DNA of 37,702 nucleotides, from the NCBI GenBank assembly GCA_944393415.1, contig CALYAD010000035.1, positions 1-37,702 on the forward strand, in the 5' to 3' direction. The DNA is from an uncultured Clostridia bacterium (lineage in GTDB: Bacteria > Bacillota > Clostridia > Oscillospirales > CAG-272). A program made the position numbers and the translations under genes. Shown piece by piece: positions 24,439 through 33,295 of this stretch. Below the pieces are notes generated by a model, which saw nothing but the letters and a program-made list of their open reading frames with translations, was not told the DNA's origin and searched no databases. Within the stretch, counting starts at the first letter, position 1. Every line of letters begins with the position of its first letter.

Positions 24439-26430
24439 GCGCCGACTCATGTAAATTATCGGGATAGCGCTCCAACCGTGACAAAGACTTCCCGCGCTGT
24501 CGAAATCCCGCGCGCCCTTTATCGTTTCCCAGAAGCTGGTCGCCCCGCAATTGAGCATATAACCGTATATTCGGTCTATCTCGCTCTGGATATACGGTCT
24601 GTACCCCTCGTCTACCGATAAAAGAGCGTCGTACTTAAACGCCTTCATACTGAGTGTCGTCGGGATAGGAAGCTCGGCGCGGACCAGCCTGTCGCAGATA
24701 TTCCGGGCGCACCAGCCATCCGCCGCGCCGCACAGGACAGCCATGGCGTTCCCCAGCTCGCACACATCCCCTCTGTCCGAAAAGGTACGGTATAAGCCTT
24801 CGGTTTTATCGTAAAAGGTATCGTTTATTTTCTCATTCAGCTTCTCCCTGAGCTTTGTGAAGCGTTGTGCGTCCTGCGCGTTTCCGACTGCGCCCGCGAG
24901 AGCCGTGAGCGACGCGAGCGCCATAGACAGCGCGGAGTTGAGAACTATGTCGAACGCCTTGGGCTCTTTTTCGGAAAGCCGTCCGCAGAGCGTGGGATTC
25001 CACTCGTAAAAATTCCAGTATCGCCTATCACCGTAAAAATTCGGCGTAAGCCCGTTCTCCATGCGGTCGAGAAAAACATTCGCTATACCGCGCAGCTTGT
25101 CGTAAAGCTCAAAGGCCAGCGAGCCATCGCCCGAGTACCGTACGTATTCCTCAGTCTCGATTATATATATAAGCGAAAAGAACGGTATAACCAGATCGTC
25201 TCGGCTGGGAGCGCAGATATGAAGCAGTCCGTCGTCACGGCGGTCACTGCCGATCAGCTTCAGCACCGAACGGGGGAACTCATATTCTCCGAACGCTTTG
25301 TAGCCGCAAAGCATCTGATTGCGGCTGTCAAGCGTGTAAAGCGCCTGCTCCCTCCACGGGCAGTCCTCGTAATGCTCGAACATGCAGAGCCTGAGCGTCC
25401 GCACGCAGGTATCGTATATCCTCTGCCTTAAAGCGTTATCCGCCTTATATTCAACGATTTTGACCGGATATTCCGCCGGATAAAGACCTATGTAATCTAT
25501 TTCAGCCGGACCGTCGCAGCTTACCTGAAGATACCGGCATCCGAGTCTGCGCATAAAGTTTCTGAACTCAAACCAGTCGCCGTTGCCGATCAGCTCGACC
25601 GAAAAATCCCTGTTGTGTATCTTTCTTCTTACCCCGCCCTCGCCGTTTTCCGTCGCAAACAGCAGCTCCGCCTCTCCGTCCCCAGGAAAAACCACATATT
25701 CCCCGTAGGAGATATTAAGGACCGCGCCCGCCGGAGCCCTGAAGCGTATTGAAAGATAACCTACCGTTTCCTGTCCGAGATCATATATTTTCCTTTTTTC
25801 ATCTATAAGCGCAGCCGGGGAAAAATCCCGGAGCGCTATTTTTTTATTCGGTCGGACGCGCATCTCCTTCGGTCTGCCAGCGACCTCAACAGCCGGGCGG
25901 CAATCCTTTGCGGCATCGGCGCCGAAATTAATTTCGGCATGACCCCGCGCGTCGTATGTATAGGAAAGACCGAGCTGAGTGGTAATTATTTTCTTTCTGC
26001 CGCATACGTAATCGCCCGCTTTTCTGCATAGCGTGGAGCCGTCGGAGAACGCAAGCGGTTTGCCTGCTGAGGATATCTCATATATAAGCCCCGGCAGTCC
26101 CTTGCAGTAGGTCATCGATCCTATTCCGTAATACCAAACAAGTATGCAGACGGTATTTTTACCCTTAACGCAGAAACGGGTTATATCCAGCGTGTCATAT
26201 ACCTTGTCGTGCGGGAAATCCGGGTACTGCCCGAACGCGGCAAGCTCACCGTTTATATACAGCTCGTAATTACTGTCGCAGGAGAGCTCCATGCTGACCG
26301 TACCGCCGTCATAGCGGAAGGCGTCGTAAAACCTGACATATTGGTCGGGATCATCCCGATCGTTTAACCATATCCATTTTGATTTAAGCATTTTAAATAC
26401 GAAAGGAGCCCGGCGTTTAATGCCGGCCAC
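24424..26430 (-). CDS. Alpha-L-rhamnosidase-like protein (GH78-related)
   Basis: A glycosidase of about 668 residues. An N-terminal beta-sandwich resembles the rhamnosidase N domain (YELYINGELAAFGQYPDFPHDKVYDTLDIT), followed by an (alpha/alpha)6 barrel with the catalytic segment YEDCPWREQALYTLDSRN (about 349-366). The Asp, the Glu five residues on and the Asp twelve on match the spacing I recall for Bacillus RhaB. Near the C-terminus CGATSFWETIKG and SLCHGWSAIP are typical of the family. The start is uncertain: GTG 26430 has AGGGAG 6 nt upstream; ATG 26391 fits homology but has no such site. No signal peptide. It is third after nagA and the beta-propeller gene on the same strand. Confidence 0.85.
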   Translation of the reverse strand: MAGIKRRAPFVFKMLKSKWIWLNDRDDPDQYVRFYDAFRYDGGTVSMELSCDSNYELYINGELAAFGQYPDFPHDKVYDTLDITRFCVKGKNTVCILVWYYGIGSMTYCKGLPGLIYEISSAGKPLAFSDGSTLCRKAGDYVCGRKKIITTQLGLSYTYDARGHAEINFGADAAKDCRPAVEVAGRPKEMRVRPNKKIALRDFSPAALIDEKRKIYDLGQETVGYLSIRFRAPAGAVLNISYGEYVVFPGDGEAELLFATENGEGGVRRKIHNRDFSVELIGNGDWFEFRNFMRRLGCRYLQVSCDGPAEIDYIGLYPAEYPVKIVEYKADNALRQRIYDTCVRTLRLCMFEHYEDCPWREQALYTLDSRNQMLCGYKAFGEYEFPRSVLKLIGSDRRDDGLLHICAPSRDDLVIPFFSLIYIIETEEYVRYSGDGSLAFELYDKLRGIANVFLDRMENGLTPNFYGDRRYWNFYEWNPTLCGRLSEKEPKAFDIVLNSALSMALASLTALAGAVGNAQDAQRFTKLREKLNEKINDTFYDKTEGLYRTFSDRGDVCELGNAMAVLCGAADGWCARNICDRLVRAELPIPTTLSMKAFKYDALLSVDEGYRPYIQSEIDRIYGYMLNCGATSFWETIKGARDFDSAGSLCHGWSAIPIIYMSRRSDRV

Positions 26431-26533
26431 TTTTTTCTCCCTGAAATGATTATTCAACTTTATATAGCGTAAAAGGATATTTTCAGTTAAGTCTGCCGTC
26501 TGCTCCTTAGACGCTGAAAAAATCGGTCTCGGC

Positions 26534-28105
26534 TTAAATGATCGCCCCTGAACTGAAAACGTAAATATTTCCGTAGCTCCAGTTATACGCCGAGCCGCAA
26601 TGCCGATCGAAGGTCATCATCACAAAACGCTTTTTCCCCGAACCGGGCAGCGCGATCACCGTTCCCCAACCGCGAAAGCCCCCGTCGTCATAATCGAAGG
26701 TCAGCGTCTCAGGGTCCGAGAGATCGTCAAGCTCAAATTTATAGTAACGCGAACGTGCCCCGAAATCCGAGCCGCAGATAAAAACGTACCCGTTTCCGGT
26801 ATTAACTATCGAGCCGCCGGTATTTTCTCCTGCTCGTGTATTGTCTTTCCAGACGTACCCCTGAAACGGATGATCGGACTCAAACAGAAAATATCGGTAC
26901 CTGTTTTTTCCATTATCGGAAACGGGACGGCATACCGTCAAGAGCCATTTTCCTCTCCGCCTGTCGTAGACAAAATCCGGATCCTCGTCGCCGTATTTGG
27001 CGTAAAAAAGACGGTCATCGCTCAGCTCGGCCCGCTCAAGCGTATCTCCCACGTGACCCAGCGCGATATCTGACGCTCCCGCGCTTACCTCTGAGGTTTT
27101 TTCCGTTTCCATAAGACGGGTATCGACGACATTGACACCGTGCCTAAGGTCGGCGTCCGTTTCACCGCGGGCGAGAATGTGACCGTGAGAAAAGGAGCAA
27201 TACCAAAGCCGCCATTTCCGCGCCGCGCGGTCATATATAACGGACGCCGCCACGTCCGCCCCCCATATCCCGTCGCCCGTATCGTAAAAAATCGCGCCGT
27301 CCAGCCGGAAGTCAGTACTTCCCGGAACCCAGGATATTACCGACTGATACCCTCCGACCTCGTTGCGGGAAGACATGGTAAAATATATTCTTCCGTCTGT
27401 TATCATAGGGCTGCCGTCCTCATACCTTATAGGGCGCATATCCGCCTGACTTATCCCGCAGTCCATAAATTTTTCCGTCTTTTTTATATCGGCGTGCCCC
27501 CCGGCGGGCAATCTGATATACAGATCGGCTTCCGCCTCCCTGAAAGTTTCCTCTTTTAAGAGCTCCGCCATTTCGGGAGCATCGACGCTCCGGATAAGCC
27601 TGAGCCCGTTATCTCCCTCAAGATATATATCAAACGCGCACGCCCGCGCCGTGACTACAAGCTCGCATTTTCCGCCGCAAATAAAATATCCCTCGTCCGC
27701 CAGCGGTATTTTCTCCGCGCTCTCCGTGTCTCTGCCGAAGTACAGGGCTTTTTCCTTATCGGATACCGCCGCGTACACGGCAAAGGATTCGACTCCGCCG
27801 CGGCGACGGAAAACAAATCCCGCTTCTCCCTGCAGAGAGCTCACTTCCATACTGTATGTGGCGTACGGGAAAAAGCTGAAGGCAAAGCGGCGAAGCTCCC
27901 CCGAAGCGTCCGGGGCGCTTACCCGGTAAACTCCCGAGGCAATACTCTCCCGCAAGCCGCCGGCAGAGAAAACCAGCGGATACGGGTCGCCTCTGTCGGT
28001 ATTTGTCCAGTCCTTGAAAAAGGACATTTCACCGAGCGGGAAGCGGAGATTTTTATAGAGATTGACGGAAAACTCGCGCCTAAAGCGCGGAAACGCAAAT
28101 GACAT
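26534..28105 (-). CDS. Beta-propeller protein, probable glycosidase of unassigned family
   Basis: A protein of about 523 residues. Residues 1-200 form a beta-rich domain without clear match. Residues about 225-520 look like a five-bladed propeller of the GH32/43/68 kind: repeated blades with acidic turns such as SPMITDGRIYFTMSSR, GADVAASVIYDRAARKWRLWYCS, DEDPDFVYDRRRGKWLLTV and TGGSIVNTGNGYVFICGSDFG. Acidic residues in the DxDPDF-like turn and in blade one are candidate catalysts. I cannot assign a CAZy family. The start is probably ATG 28105 (MSFAFPRFRREF), as ATG 28117 abuts the AAAGGA site itself. It lies between nagA and the rhamnosidase-like gene, which implies a glycan role. Confidence 0.6.
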   Translation of the reverse strand: MSFAFPRFRREFSVNLYKNLRFPLGEMSFFKDWTNTDRGDPYPLVFSAGGLRESIASGVYRVSAPDASGELRRFAFSFFPYATYSMEVSSLQGEAGFVFRRRGGVESFAVYAAVSDKEKALYFGRDTESAEKIPLADEGYFICGGKCELVVTARACAFDIYLEGDNGLRLIRSVDAPEMAELLKEETFREAEADLYIRLPAGGHADIKKTEKFMDCGISQADMRPIRYEDGSPMITDGRIYFTMSSRNEVGGYQSVISWVPGSTDFRLDGAIFYDTGDGIWGADVAASVIYDRAARKWRLWYCSFSHGHILARGETDADLRHGVNVVDTRLMETEKTSEVSAGASDIALGHVGDTLERAELSDDRLFYAKYGDEDPDFVYDRRRGKWLLTVCRPVSDNGKNRYRYFLFESDHPFQGYVWKDNTRAGENTGGSIVNTGNGYVFICGSDFGARSRYYKFELDDLSDPETLTFDYDDGGFRGWGTVIALPGSGKKRFVMMTFDRHCGSAYNWSYGNIYVFSSGAII

Positions 28106-28173
28106 ATTTACTGACATTCCTTTCTTACGCCCAATTCGCTTCTGTGCGTTTTTTCAGATGGAAATCCCGCGCC

Positions 28174-29301
28174 TCAAAGCGCACGTTCGCCGGCTATATA
28201 GACCTCGGAGATATTGATCTCTCCGTCACACAGCGCGAAATCGGCGCGCAGTCCCGGAAGCAGCGCCCCGCGCTCATTATCAGCCCCTATTGCCCTCGCG
28301 GGGTAAAGCGAAGCCGCGCAGACCGCCTCATGAAGCGGTATGCCGGCGCCGGAAAGATTAGCGACCGCCTTATTGAGCGTAAGTACGCTCCCGGCGATAG
28401 TGCCGTCGTCAAGACGGCATTTTATCCCGTTTACAGTTACCTTCTGACCGCCGAGATCGTATTCCCCGTCCGGCATACCCCCTGCGCGCATACAGTCCGT
28501 GATAAGGTTGAATTTATCCCTTTTAAGCCTGAACACAGGCGAAAACAACGCGGGATGCACGTGAAAGGTATCACAGATCAGCTCGCAGCTCACATTTTCA
28601 GTGAACAGCGCCGCTCCCGCCGCTCCGGGGGCGCGGTGAGTTATACCGGTCATGGCGTTGAAAAGATGAGTCGCGTGGCTGACTCCCGCCTTAAACGCTC
28701 TTATCGCGGTGTCGTAATCCGCGTCCGTATGCCCCATTGAGATTACCGCGTCTGTCTGAGAGCGTATTTTTTTTATCTCGGAAAAATCCTCGTCCGTCTC
28801 GGGCGCTATCGTGATCAGCTTTATAACGTCCTTGTTTCTGATAACGAAATCCGCGTCCGGCCTTCTTACGAACTCAGCGCTCTGCGCTCCCTTTTTGTTT
28901 ACGTTGATAAACGGCCCCTCGGCGTGAGCGCCAAGCACTATTGCCTCTCCCGGATGCGGGCTTCGCATTACGCCACGGATAGCCGAAAAAGCTTTTTCCA
29001 GCTCCTCATACGATACCGTCATAGTAGTCGGCAGAAAAGCTGTCACCCCGTTTTTGAGGATACCGGAGGCTATTGTTCGCACGGCATCCTCAGTGCCGTC
29101 CGAGGCGTCCGCCCCGAGATAACCGTGGACATGTATATCGATAAGTCCGGGGATCAGCAGTCTGCCGCCGGCGTTTATCGTTTCGGCGTCAGGGAGCGGT
29201 GAATCGGATATTTCGATTATCTTTCTGTCATATATCAGCGTTTTTCCTTCAAGTATGCCCTCCGGGGTCACTATTTTCGCGTTTATTATCTGCTTTGCCA
29301 T
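28174..29301 (-). CDS. nagA: N-acetylglucosamine-6-phosphate deacetylase
   Basis: Removes acetate from GlcNAc-6-phosphate in amino-sugar recycling or catabolism, a cytosolic metal enzyme. At 375 residues it has family length. Motifs are DIHVHG (55-60), HAEGPF with metal-binding Glu128, GHTDA with His191, SHATHLFNAM with His212, and the catalytic Asp269 in LITDCMRAGG. AGGAAAGGAAG lies about 9 nt before ATG 29301. Leader element L7 ends 40 nt upstream with its own, unused start codon. nagB and a GlcNAc transporter are not in the window. It is first in a minus-strand run with the beta-propeller and rhamnosidase-like genes. Confidence 0.95.
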   Translation of the reverse strand: MAKQIINAKIVTPEGILEGKTLIYDRKIIEISDSPLPDAETINAGGRLLIPGLIDIHVHGYLGADASDGTEDAVRTIASGILKNGVTAFLPTTMTVSYEELEKAFSAIRGVMRSPHPGEAIVLGAHAEGPFINVNKKGAQSAEFVRRPDADFVIRNKDVIKLITIAPETDEDFSEIKKIRSQTDAVISMGHTDADYDTAIRAFKAGVSHATHLFNAMTGITHRAPGAAGAALFTENVSCELICDTFHVHPALFSPVFRLKRDKFNLITDCMRAGGMPDGEYDLGGQKVTVNGIKCRLDDGTIAGSVLTLNKAVANLSGAGIPLHEAVCAASLYPARAIGADNERGALLPGLRADFALCDGEINISEVYIAGERAL

Positions 29302-29343
29302 TTTACGAATCTTCCTTTCCTGAGTATCCGTCTACGCTTAAGC

Positions 29344-29472
29344 CATTTTAATCCTCCATGTCGCCGGAGGCGGCTTAAACAGAATTTGAAAAATTTTCGT
29401 GTTTTGCAATAGCAAAAAAATTTATGCGTGAAACCGTCTGCATTCCGATGCGATCAAATTAATCTTTCACGC
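29344..29472 (-). promoter_or_regulatory. Leader element L7 (upstream of nagA, with an unused start)
   Basis: Minus-strand order: the first stem GCGTGAAAG...TTTCACGC is exactly 47 nt (29472-29426), then AAATTTTTTTGC-TATT-GCAAAA, CGAAAATTTTTC, GCCGCC-TCC-GGCGAC (29374-29360), ATGGAGGATTAAA and ATG-GCT-TAA (from 29346). The built-in start thus opens a two-codon frame; nagA begins 43 nt downstream of that ATG with its own binding site. Confidence 0.8.
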
Positions 29473-29488
29473 TATTCTAACTGAATTA

Positions 29489-30289
29489 TCAGAGCTTAAG
29501 CGTCTGACCCGGTCTGACCTTCACAGTCTGGCCGTCGGCAGTGAACCATACCGGTATAGCCGAAGGATTGTAAACCGTTGTGCGGTCAATACCGAAACGC
29601 AGCGCTCTGAGCGCGGTTATGTAGTCCACTATCTGGATATTTGTCGCGTACCAGACATCCTCAAGCCCCGAGGCGTCTCGGCAGAAGGTCTCTATCAGAT
29701 CCCAGTTGTTTTCATTGTTGAATTCGAAGCTGTGACCCCAAACATAGAAAAGCATCAGATTCGGAATTCGCCTGGGCGGATTTTTGAAAATCTCCAGCTT
29801 AGCCATCAGATCCGCGCGATGGTGGCAGGTCGGATGCCACTGCATAAAGTCCTCCGGGATACCAAAGCCCCCGGTCGCCCTCGTTGTGCGGCTGTATTCC
29901 ATTCCGAGCGAACGGAACAGCGATATTACCTCCGCGTTATATTCTCCGTAAGGATACGACATTCCTCTCACCGGATAACCGGAAAGCTTTTCAAGCGTTC
30001 TCCTGTCCTCACATATCTCATATATCAGTCCTTCTCTCGGAACCGTATTCGGAAACGGATGGGTGTATGTATGGCAGGATATCTCGTGATTGGCAAAAAG
30101 TACGGGAAGCTCCTCCGAGGTAAGCGAGCCTTGCTTGTCAAGCCGCGCCGAATTCAAATGAAAGGTCCCTCTGATACCGTATCTGTCAAATATCTCCACC
30201 AACCGGCGGTCCGCGACATTGCCGTCGTCATAGCTCATTGTAAGCGCTCTTTTTTTTCCTTCCGGATAACAGTTGAAAACAATATTCAT
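29489..30289 (-). CDS. Polysaccharide deacetylase (NodB-like) family protein
   Basis: A carbohydrate-esterase-4-like protein of 266 residues that would remove N- or O-acetyl groups from glycans. NodB motif 1 is SYDDG (19-23), motif 2 supplies metal-binding His73 and His77 (SCHTYTH), and motif 3 is SYPYGEYN (111-118). The usual signal peptide or membrane anchor is absent, so it probably acts in the cytosol, unlike peptidoglycan deacetylases. Its last 70 residues include a beta-rich tail (VWFTADGQTVKVRPGQTLKL). It has its own promoter (30367-30395) and a hairpin at the very 5' end of the predicted transcript. AGGACAGGA precedes the ATG. Confidence 0.85.
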   Translation of the reverse strand: MNIVFNCYPEGKKRALTMSYDDGNVADRRLVEIFDRYGIRGTFHLNSARLDKQGSLTSEELPVLFANHEISCHTYTHPFPNTVPREGLIYEICEDRRTLEKLSGYPVRGMSYPYGEYNAEVISLFRSLGMEYSRTTRATGGFGIPEDFMQWHPTCHHRADLMAKLEIFKNPPRRIPNLMLFYVWGHSFEFNNENNWDLIETFCRDASGLEDVWYATNIQIVDYITALRALRFGIDRTTVYNPSAIPVWFTADGQTVKVRPGQTLKL

Positions 30290-30330
30290 ATTCCTGTCCT
30301 GGCCTTTCCCTTATATAAAATTTTATTTTG

Positions 30331-30359
30331 GGAGACATCGCCATTATGCGGTGTCCTCC
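30331..30359 (-). promoter_or_regulatory. 5'-terminal mRNA hairpin of the deacetylase transcript
   Basis: GGAG(30331)...CTCC(30359) with inner ACA/TGT and TCGC/GCGG pairs form a hairpin broken by a single bulged C. The predicted transcription start is about 30360, so it would be the first structure on the mRNA. 5' hairpins can protect mRNA from decay, a possible role here. Confidence 0.5.
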
Positions 30360-30366
30360 GAAGACA

Positions 30367-30395
30367 AGTATATCATACACAGACTGATACGTCAA
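30367..30395 (-). promoter_or_regulatory. Sigma-A promoter of the deacetylase gene
   Basis: On the minus strand TTGACG (30395-30390) and TATACT (30372-30367) are exactly 17 nt apart, about 78 nt before the start codon. The rest of the 30290-30619 gap is AT-rich; a plus-strand TATAAT at 30510-30515 may serve gpmI but lacks a clear -35. Confidence 0.75.
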
Positions 30396-30619
30396 GTTAT
30401 TTTTTCATTATCCTGAAAATATTACGAAACTTATGCAATGTTTTTATTACGATATGTTTTCCGTTTCGCCGCGCGGAGAAATAATATAATTAAATTTCGT
30501 GATGATGGATATAATAGTTTAATATAAAATACTAATAAGTTCCAAAGACTACACAAAATATTCATAATTAACAGCTATAATAAAAAGCGAAAAGAAGCAA
30601 ACGAAAGGATATATAAATA

Positions 30620-32254
30620 ATGGTTAAACCGCTTAAGAAACTGGAAAATTTCAAGGGAGTGGAGGGTCCGCTCGTAACTATAGTCATGGACGGGATAGGC
30701 TTGGCTCCGGCAAACGACGGAAACGCGGTATATCTCGCTTACACACCGACGCTTGATATGCTGATGAAAAAGTATCCGATGATCACGCTCAAGGCCCACG
30801 GTACCGCCGTCGGGCTTCCGTCTGACGACGATATGGGAAACTCCGAGGTAGGCCATAACGCTCTCGGAGCGGGACAGGTCTTCGCTCAGGGCGCAAAGCT
30901 GGTCTCCGCCTCCATAGAAAGCGGTAAGATGTTTTCCTCCGACACATGGAAAAAACTTGTAAACAGCTGCGACAGCGGCACACTGCATTTTATCGGCCTT
31001 TTTTCAGACGGAAACGTCCATTCGCATATAGATCATCTCAAAGCTATGATAATAAAAGCGAAGGAGGACGGCGTTAAGAGGGTAAGGATACACATTCTGC
31101 TGGACGGACGCGACGTCGGGGAAACCTCGGCGCTTGATTACGTCCTGCCCTTTGAGAGCTTCATGTCCGGACTGAGATCGCCTGATTTTGATATCAGGAT
31201 CGCTTCCGGCGGCGGAAGAATGAAGATCACCATGGACCGCTACGAGGCGGACTGGAACATGGTCAAAAACGGCTGGTATACCCATGTGCTCGGAGAAGGC
31301 AGACAGTTCCCCTCCGCCGAAGAGGCTATAAAGACATACCGGGCGGAGCTTGGAGTAATCGACCAGGATCTGCCGCCCTTTGTCATAGCGGAAAACGGCG
31401 TTCCGGTCGGCACTATAAACGACGGCGACAGCGTGGTGTTCTTCAATTTCAGGGGAGACCGCGCAATCGAGATCTCCCGCGCCTTCGAGAGCGGGGCCGA
31501 GTTTGACCGCTTTGACCGCGTCAGAGTTCCGAAGGTATTTTACGCCGGTATGCTGGAATACGACGGCGACCTTCACATCCCAGCAAATTACCTCGTTCCC
31601 CCTCCGGAGATAACAAACACGATGAGCGAATACCTGGTACAGACCGGCATCACGCAGTTCGCGCTTTCCGAGACTCAGAAGTTCGGACATGTAACCTACT
31701 TCTGGAACGGAAACCGCTCCGGAAAGTTCAGCGAGGAGCTTGAGACTTACGTCGAGGTTCCCTCCGATGTGGTCCCGTTTGAGCAGAGACCGTGGATGAA
31801 GTGCGCGGAGATTACCGATAAGCTGATAGAAGCCTTGCGTTCCGGGAAGTACAGGTATTTACGCTGCAATTTCCCCAACGGCGATATGGTAGGTCATACC
31901 GGCTCGCTCGCGGCGACAAGAATTTCAGTGGAGGCTCTGGATCTTCAGCTCGCGCGGATACTGCCGGTAATCGACGAGGTAAAGGGCGCCGCGATAATCA
32001 CCGCCGATCACGGCAACGCGGACGAAATGTTCGAGACAGACAAAAAGACCGGTCTGCCGAAGCCCGGTAAAGCAAAGACCAGCCATACGCTTAACCCCGT
32101 TCCGATGATAATATACGATAATTATACCGCCGATAAGTATTCTCTTGACAGGGAAGGCAGGTTCGGATTATCGAGCGTCGCCGCCACCACCGTAAATCTT
32201 CTCGGTTACGAGGCCCCCGAAATGTGGGATGCTTCCACGATAAAGTTTTCCTGA
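30620..32254 (+). CDS. gpmI: 2,3-bisphosphoglycerate-independent phosphoglycerate mutase
   Basis: Interconverts 3- and 2-phosphoglycerate in glycolysis using two manganese ions. The protein has 544 residues, longer than the usual 510. The alkaline-phosphatase-like core has the metal-binding VMDGIGLAP (22-30) and the phospho-serine Ser75 in DDDMGNSEVGHNALG; VHSHIDHL and DGRDV belong to the phosphotransferase domain; the metal motif TADHGNADEM is near the C-terminus. AAAGGA stands 10 nt before ATG 30620. It appears monocistronic and is not next to other glycolytic genes (gap, pgk, tpiA, eno), which often accompany it in Firmicutes. Confidence 0.97.
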   Translation: MVKPLKKLENFKGVEGPLVTIVMDGIGLAPANDGNAVYLAYTPTLDMLMKKYPMITLKAHGTAVGLPSDDDMGNSEVGHNALGAGQVFAQGAKLVSASIESGKMFSSDTWKKLVNSCDSGTLHFIGLFSDGNVHSHIDHLKAMIIKAKEDGVKRVRIHILLDGRDVGETSALDYVLPFESFMSGLRSPDFDIRIASGGGRMKITMDRYEADWNMVKNGWYTHVLGEGRQFPSAEEAIKTYRAELGVIDQDLPPFVIAENGVPVGTINDGDSVVFFNFRGDRAIEISRAFESGAEFDRFDRVRVPKVFYAGMLEYDGDLHIPANYLVPPPEITNTMSEYLVQTGITQFALSETQKFGHVTYFWNGNRSGKFSEELETYVEVPSDVVPFEQRPWMKCAEITDKLIEALRSGKYRYLRCNFPNGDMVGHTGSLAATRISVEALDLQLARILPVIDEVKGAAIITADHGNADEMFETDKKTGLPKPGKAKTSHTLNPVPMIIYDNYTADKYSLDREGRFGLSSVAATTVNLLGYEAPEMWDASTIKFS

Positions 32255-32438
32255 GGCCCTGCATATATCCCGCAAATCCAAAAAGAGAACCGGACTTATC
32301 TTCCGAATGCTTTTCCCTGCTTTCATGACCGCCGTTATTGCCGAGAGTAGCTTCGTTTAACGATTTTTCGGTTACTGTCATCTTACTTTATTTCCGTAAA
32401 CCATATCCCATGTTCAACAGAAACCCGCGAAGCCGGAC

Positions 32439-32472
32439 CCGACGGGGACTGAAGCACGAAACGCCCCGTCGG
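32439..32472 (+). terminator. GC-rich hairpin between gpmI and the glycosyltransferase gene
   Basis: CCGACGGGG (32439-32447) and CCCCGTCGG (32464-32472) form a perfect 9-bp stem with a 16-nt loop. No T-run follows, and it sits 28 nt before the next start codon, so it may act as a leader hairpin rather than a terminator. Confidence 0.45.
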
Positions 32473-32500
32473 CGGTTATCGCTTACTTAAGAGGTGGCCT

Positions 32501-33259
32501 ATGCTTATATCTGTCGTAATACCGATGTACAACGAAGAAAAAAACGTCCGCAAAGCGATAACCGAGCTCACGGACACCCTGCGCGGGTACGGCGAGGAAT
32601 TCGAGCTGATATTTTCCGACGACGGCAGCACGGACGGTTGTGCCGGCACCGTATCGGAATACACGCAGTCGCATCCGGAGATACGGCTGCTATGCCATCC
32701 CGTCAACCGCGGCAAAGGCGCCGCGGTACGCGACGGAATGCTTGCCTCCCATGGAGAATATACTGTTTTCACCGACTGCGATCTGGCGTACGGCGCCGAA
32801 AGCGTCGTCGACATATTACGCGCTCTGAGAACAGGGGAAAACGACATAGTTATCGGCTCTCGTACTCTCCACCCGGACGGCTACGGCGGCTACACGGCAA
32901 TGCGCAGATTCATATCGAAAAATTATCTGAATCTGATAAAAGCCGCCTCCGGCTTTTCGCACAGCGACTCCCAGTGCGGGCTCAAGGGCTTTACCGCAGC
33001 GGCGGCAAAGAAAATATTTTCTCTATGCGAGATAGACGGATTCGCGTTCGATCTTGAGGTACTGATGCTGGCGGAAAGGTTAGGCTACAAGGTGGGTGAG
33101 ATACCGGTGAGTGTGCTCACGCACGCGGAGCATACCTCAAAGGTGCGTCTGCTGCCGGACGCGATCTGCATGCTCACCGACATAAGCAGAATAAAAAAAC
33201 GGCTTCGTCTGCTCGATTCCCCGTATTCCGAGCCCCCCTCAGATACTAAGGATACATAA
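32501..33259 (+). CDS. Family 2 glycosyltransferase (dolichyl/polyprenyl-phosphate hexosyltransferase type)
   Basis: A GT-A fold transferase of 252 residues that probably moves a hexose from a nucleotide sugar to a polyprenyl phosphate. It has VVIPMYNEEKNV (5-16), SDDGSTDG (39-46), NRGKGAAVRDGM (69-80), a DxD-type motif DCD (92-94) and SQCGLKGF, the pattern of ALG5/DPM1-like enzymes. There are no C-terminal transmembrane helices. AGAGGTGG precedes the ATG. The next gene, 36 nt on, encodes a six-helix membrane protein and may be co-transcribed, so the product could be a membrane-bound lipid-linked sugar. The sugar and acceptor are not determined. Confidence 0.88.
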   Translation: MLISVVIPMYNEEKNVRKAITELTDTLRGYGEEFELIFSDDGSTDGCAGTVSEYTQSHPEIRLLCHPVNRGKGAAVRDGMLASHGEYTVFTDCDLAYGAESVVDILRALRTGENDIVIGSRTLHPDGYGGYTAMRRFISKNYLNLIKAASGFSHSDSQCGLKGFTAAAAKKIFSLCEIDGFAFDLEVLMLAERLGYKVGEIPVSVLTHAEHTSKVRLLPDAICMLTDISRIKKRLRLLDSPYSEPPSDTKDT

Positions 33260-33295
33260 ACCCAGCTGCACACGAAAGGAAAACCATAACCCTAA

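Noticed and set aside
32091..32381. A 96-codon minus-strand frame over the end of gpmI
   Set aside because: It overlaps the conserved end of gpmI and has no start signal or domain.
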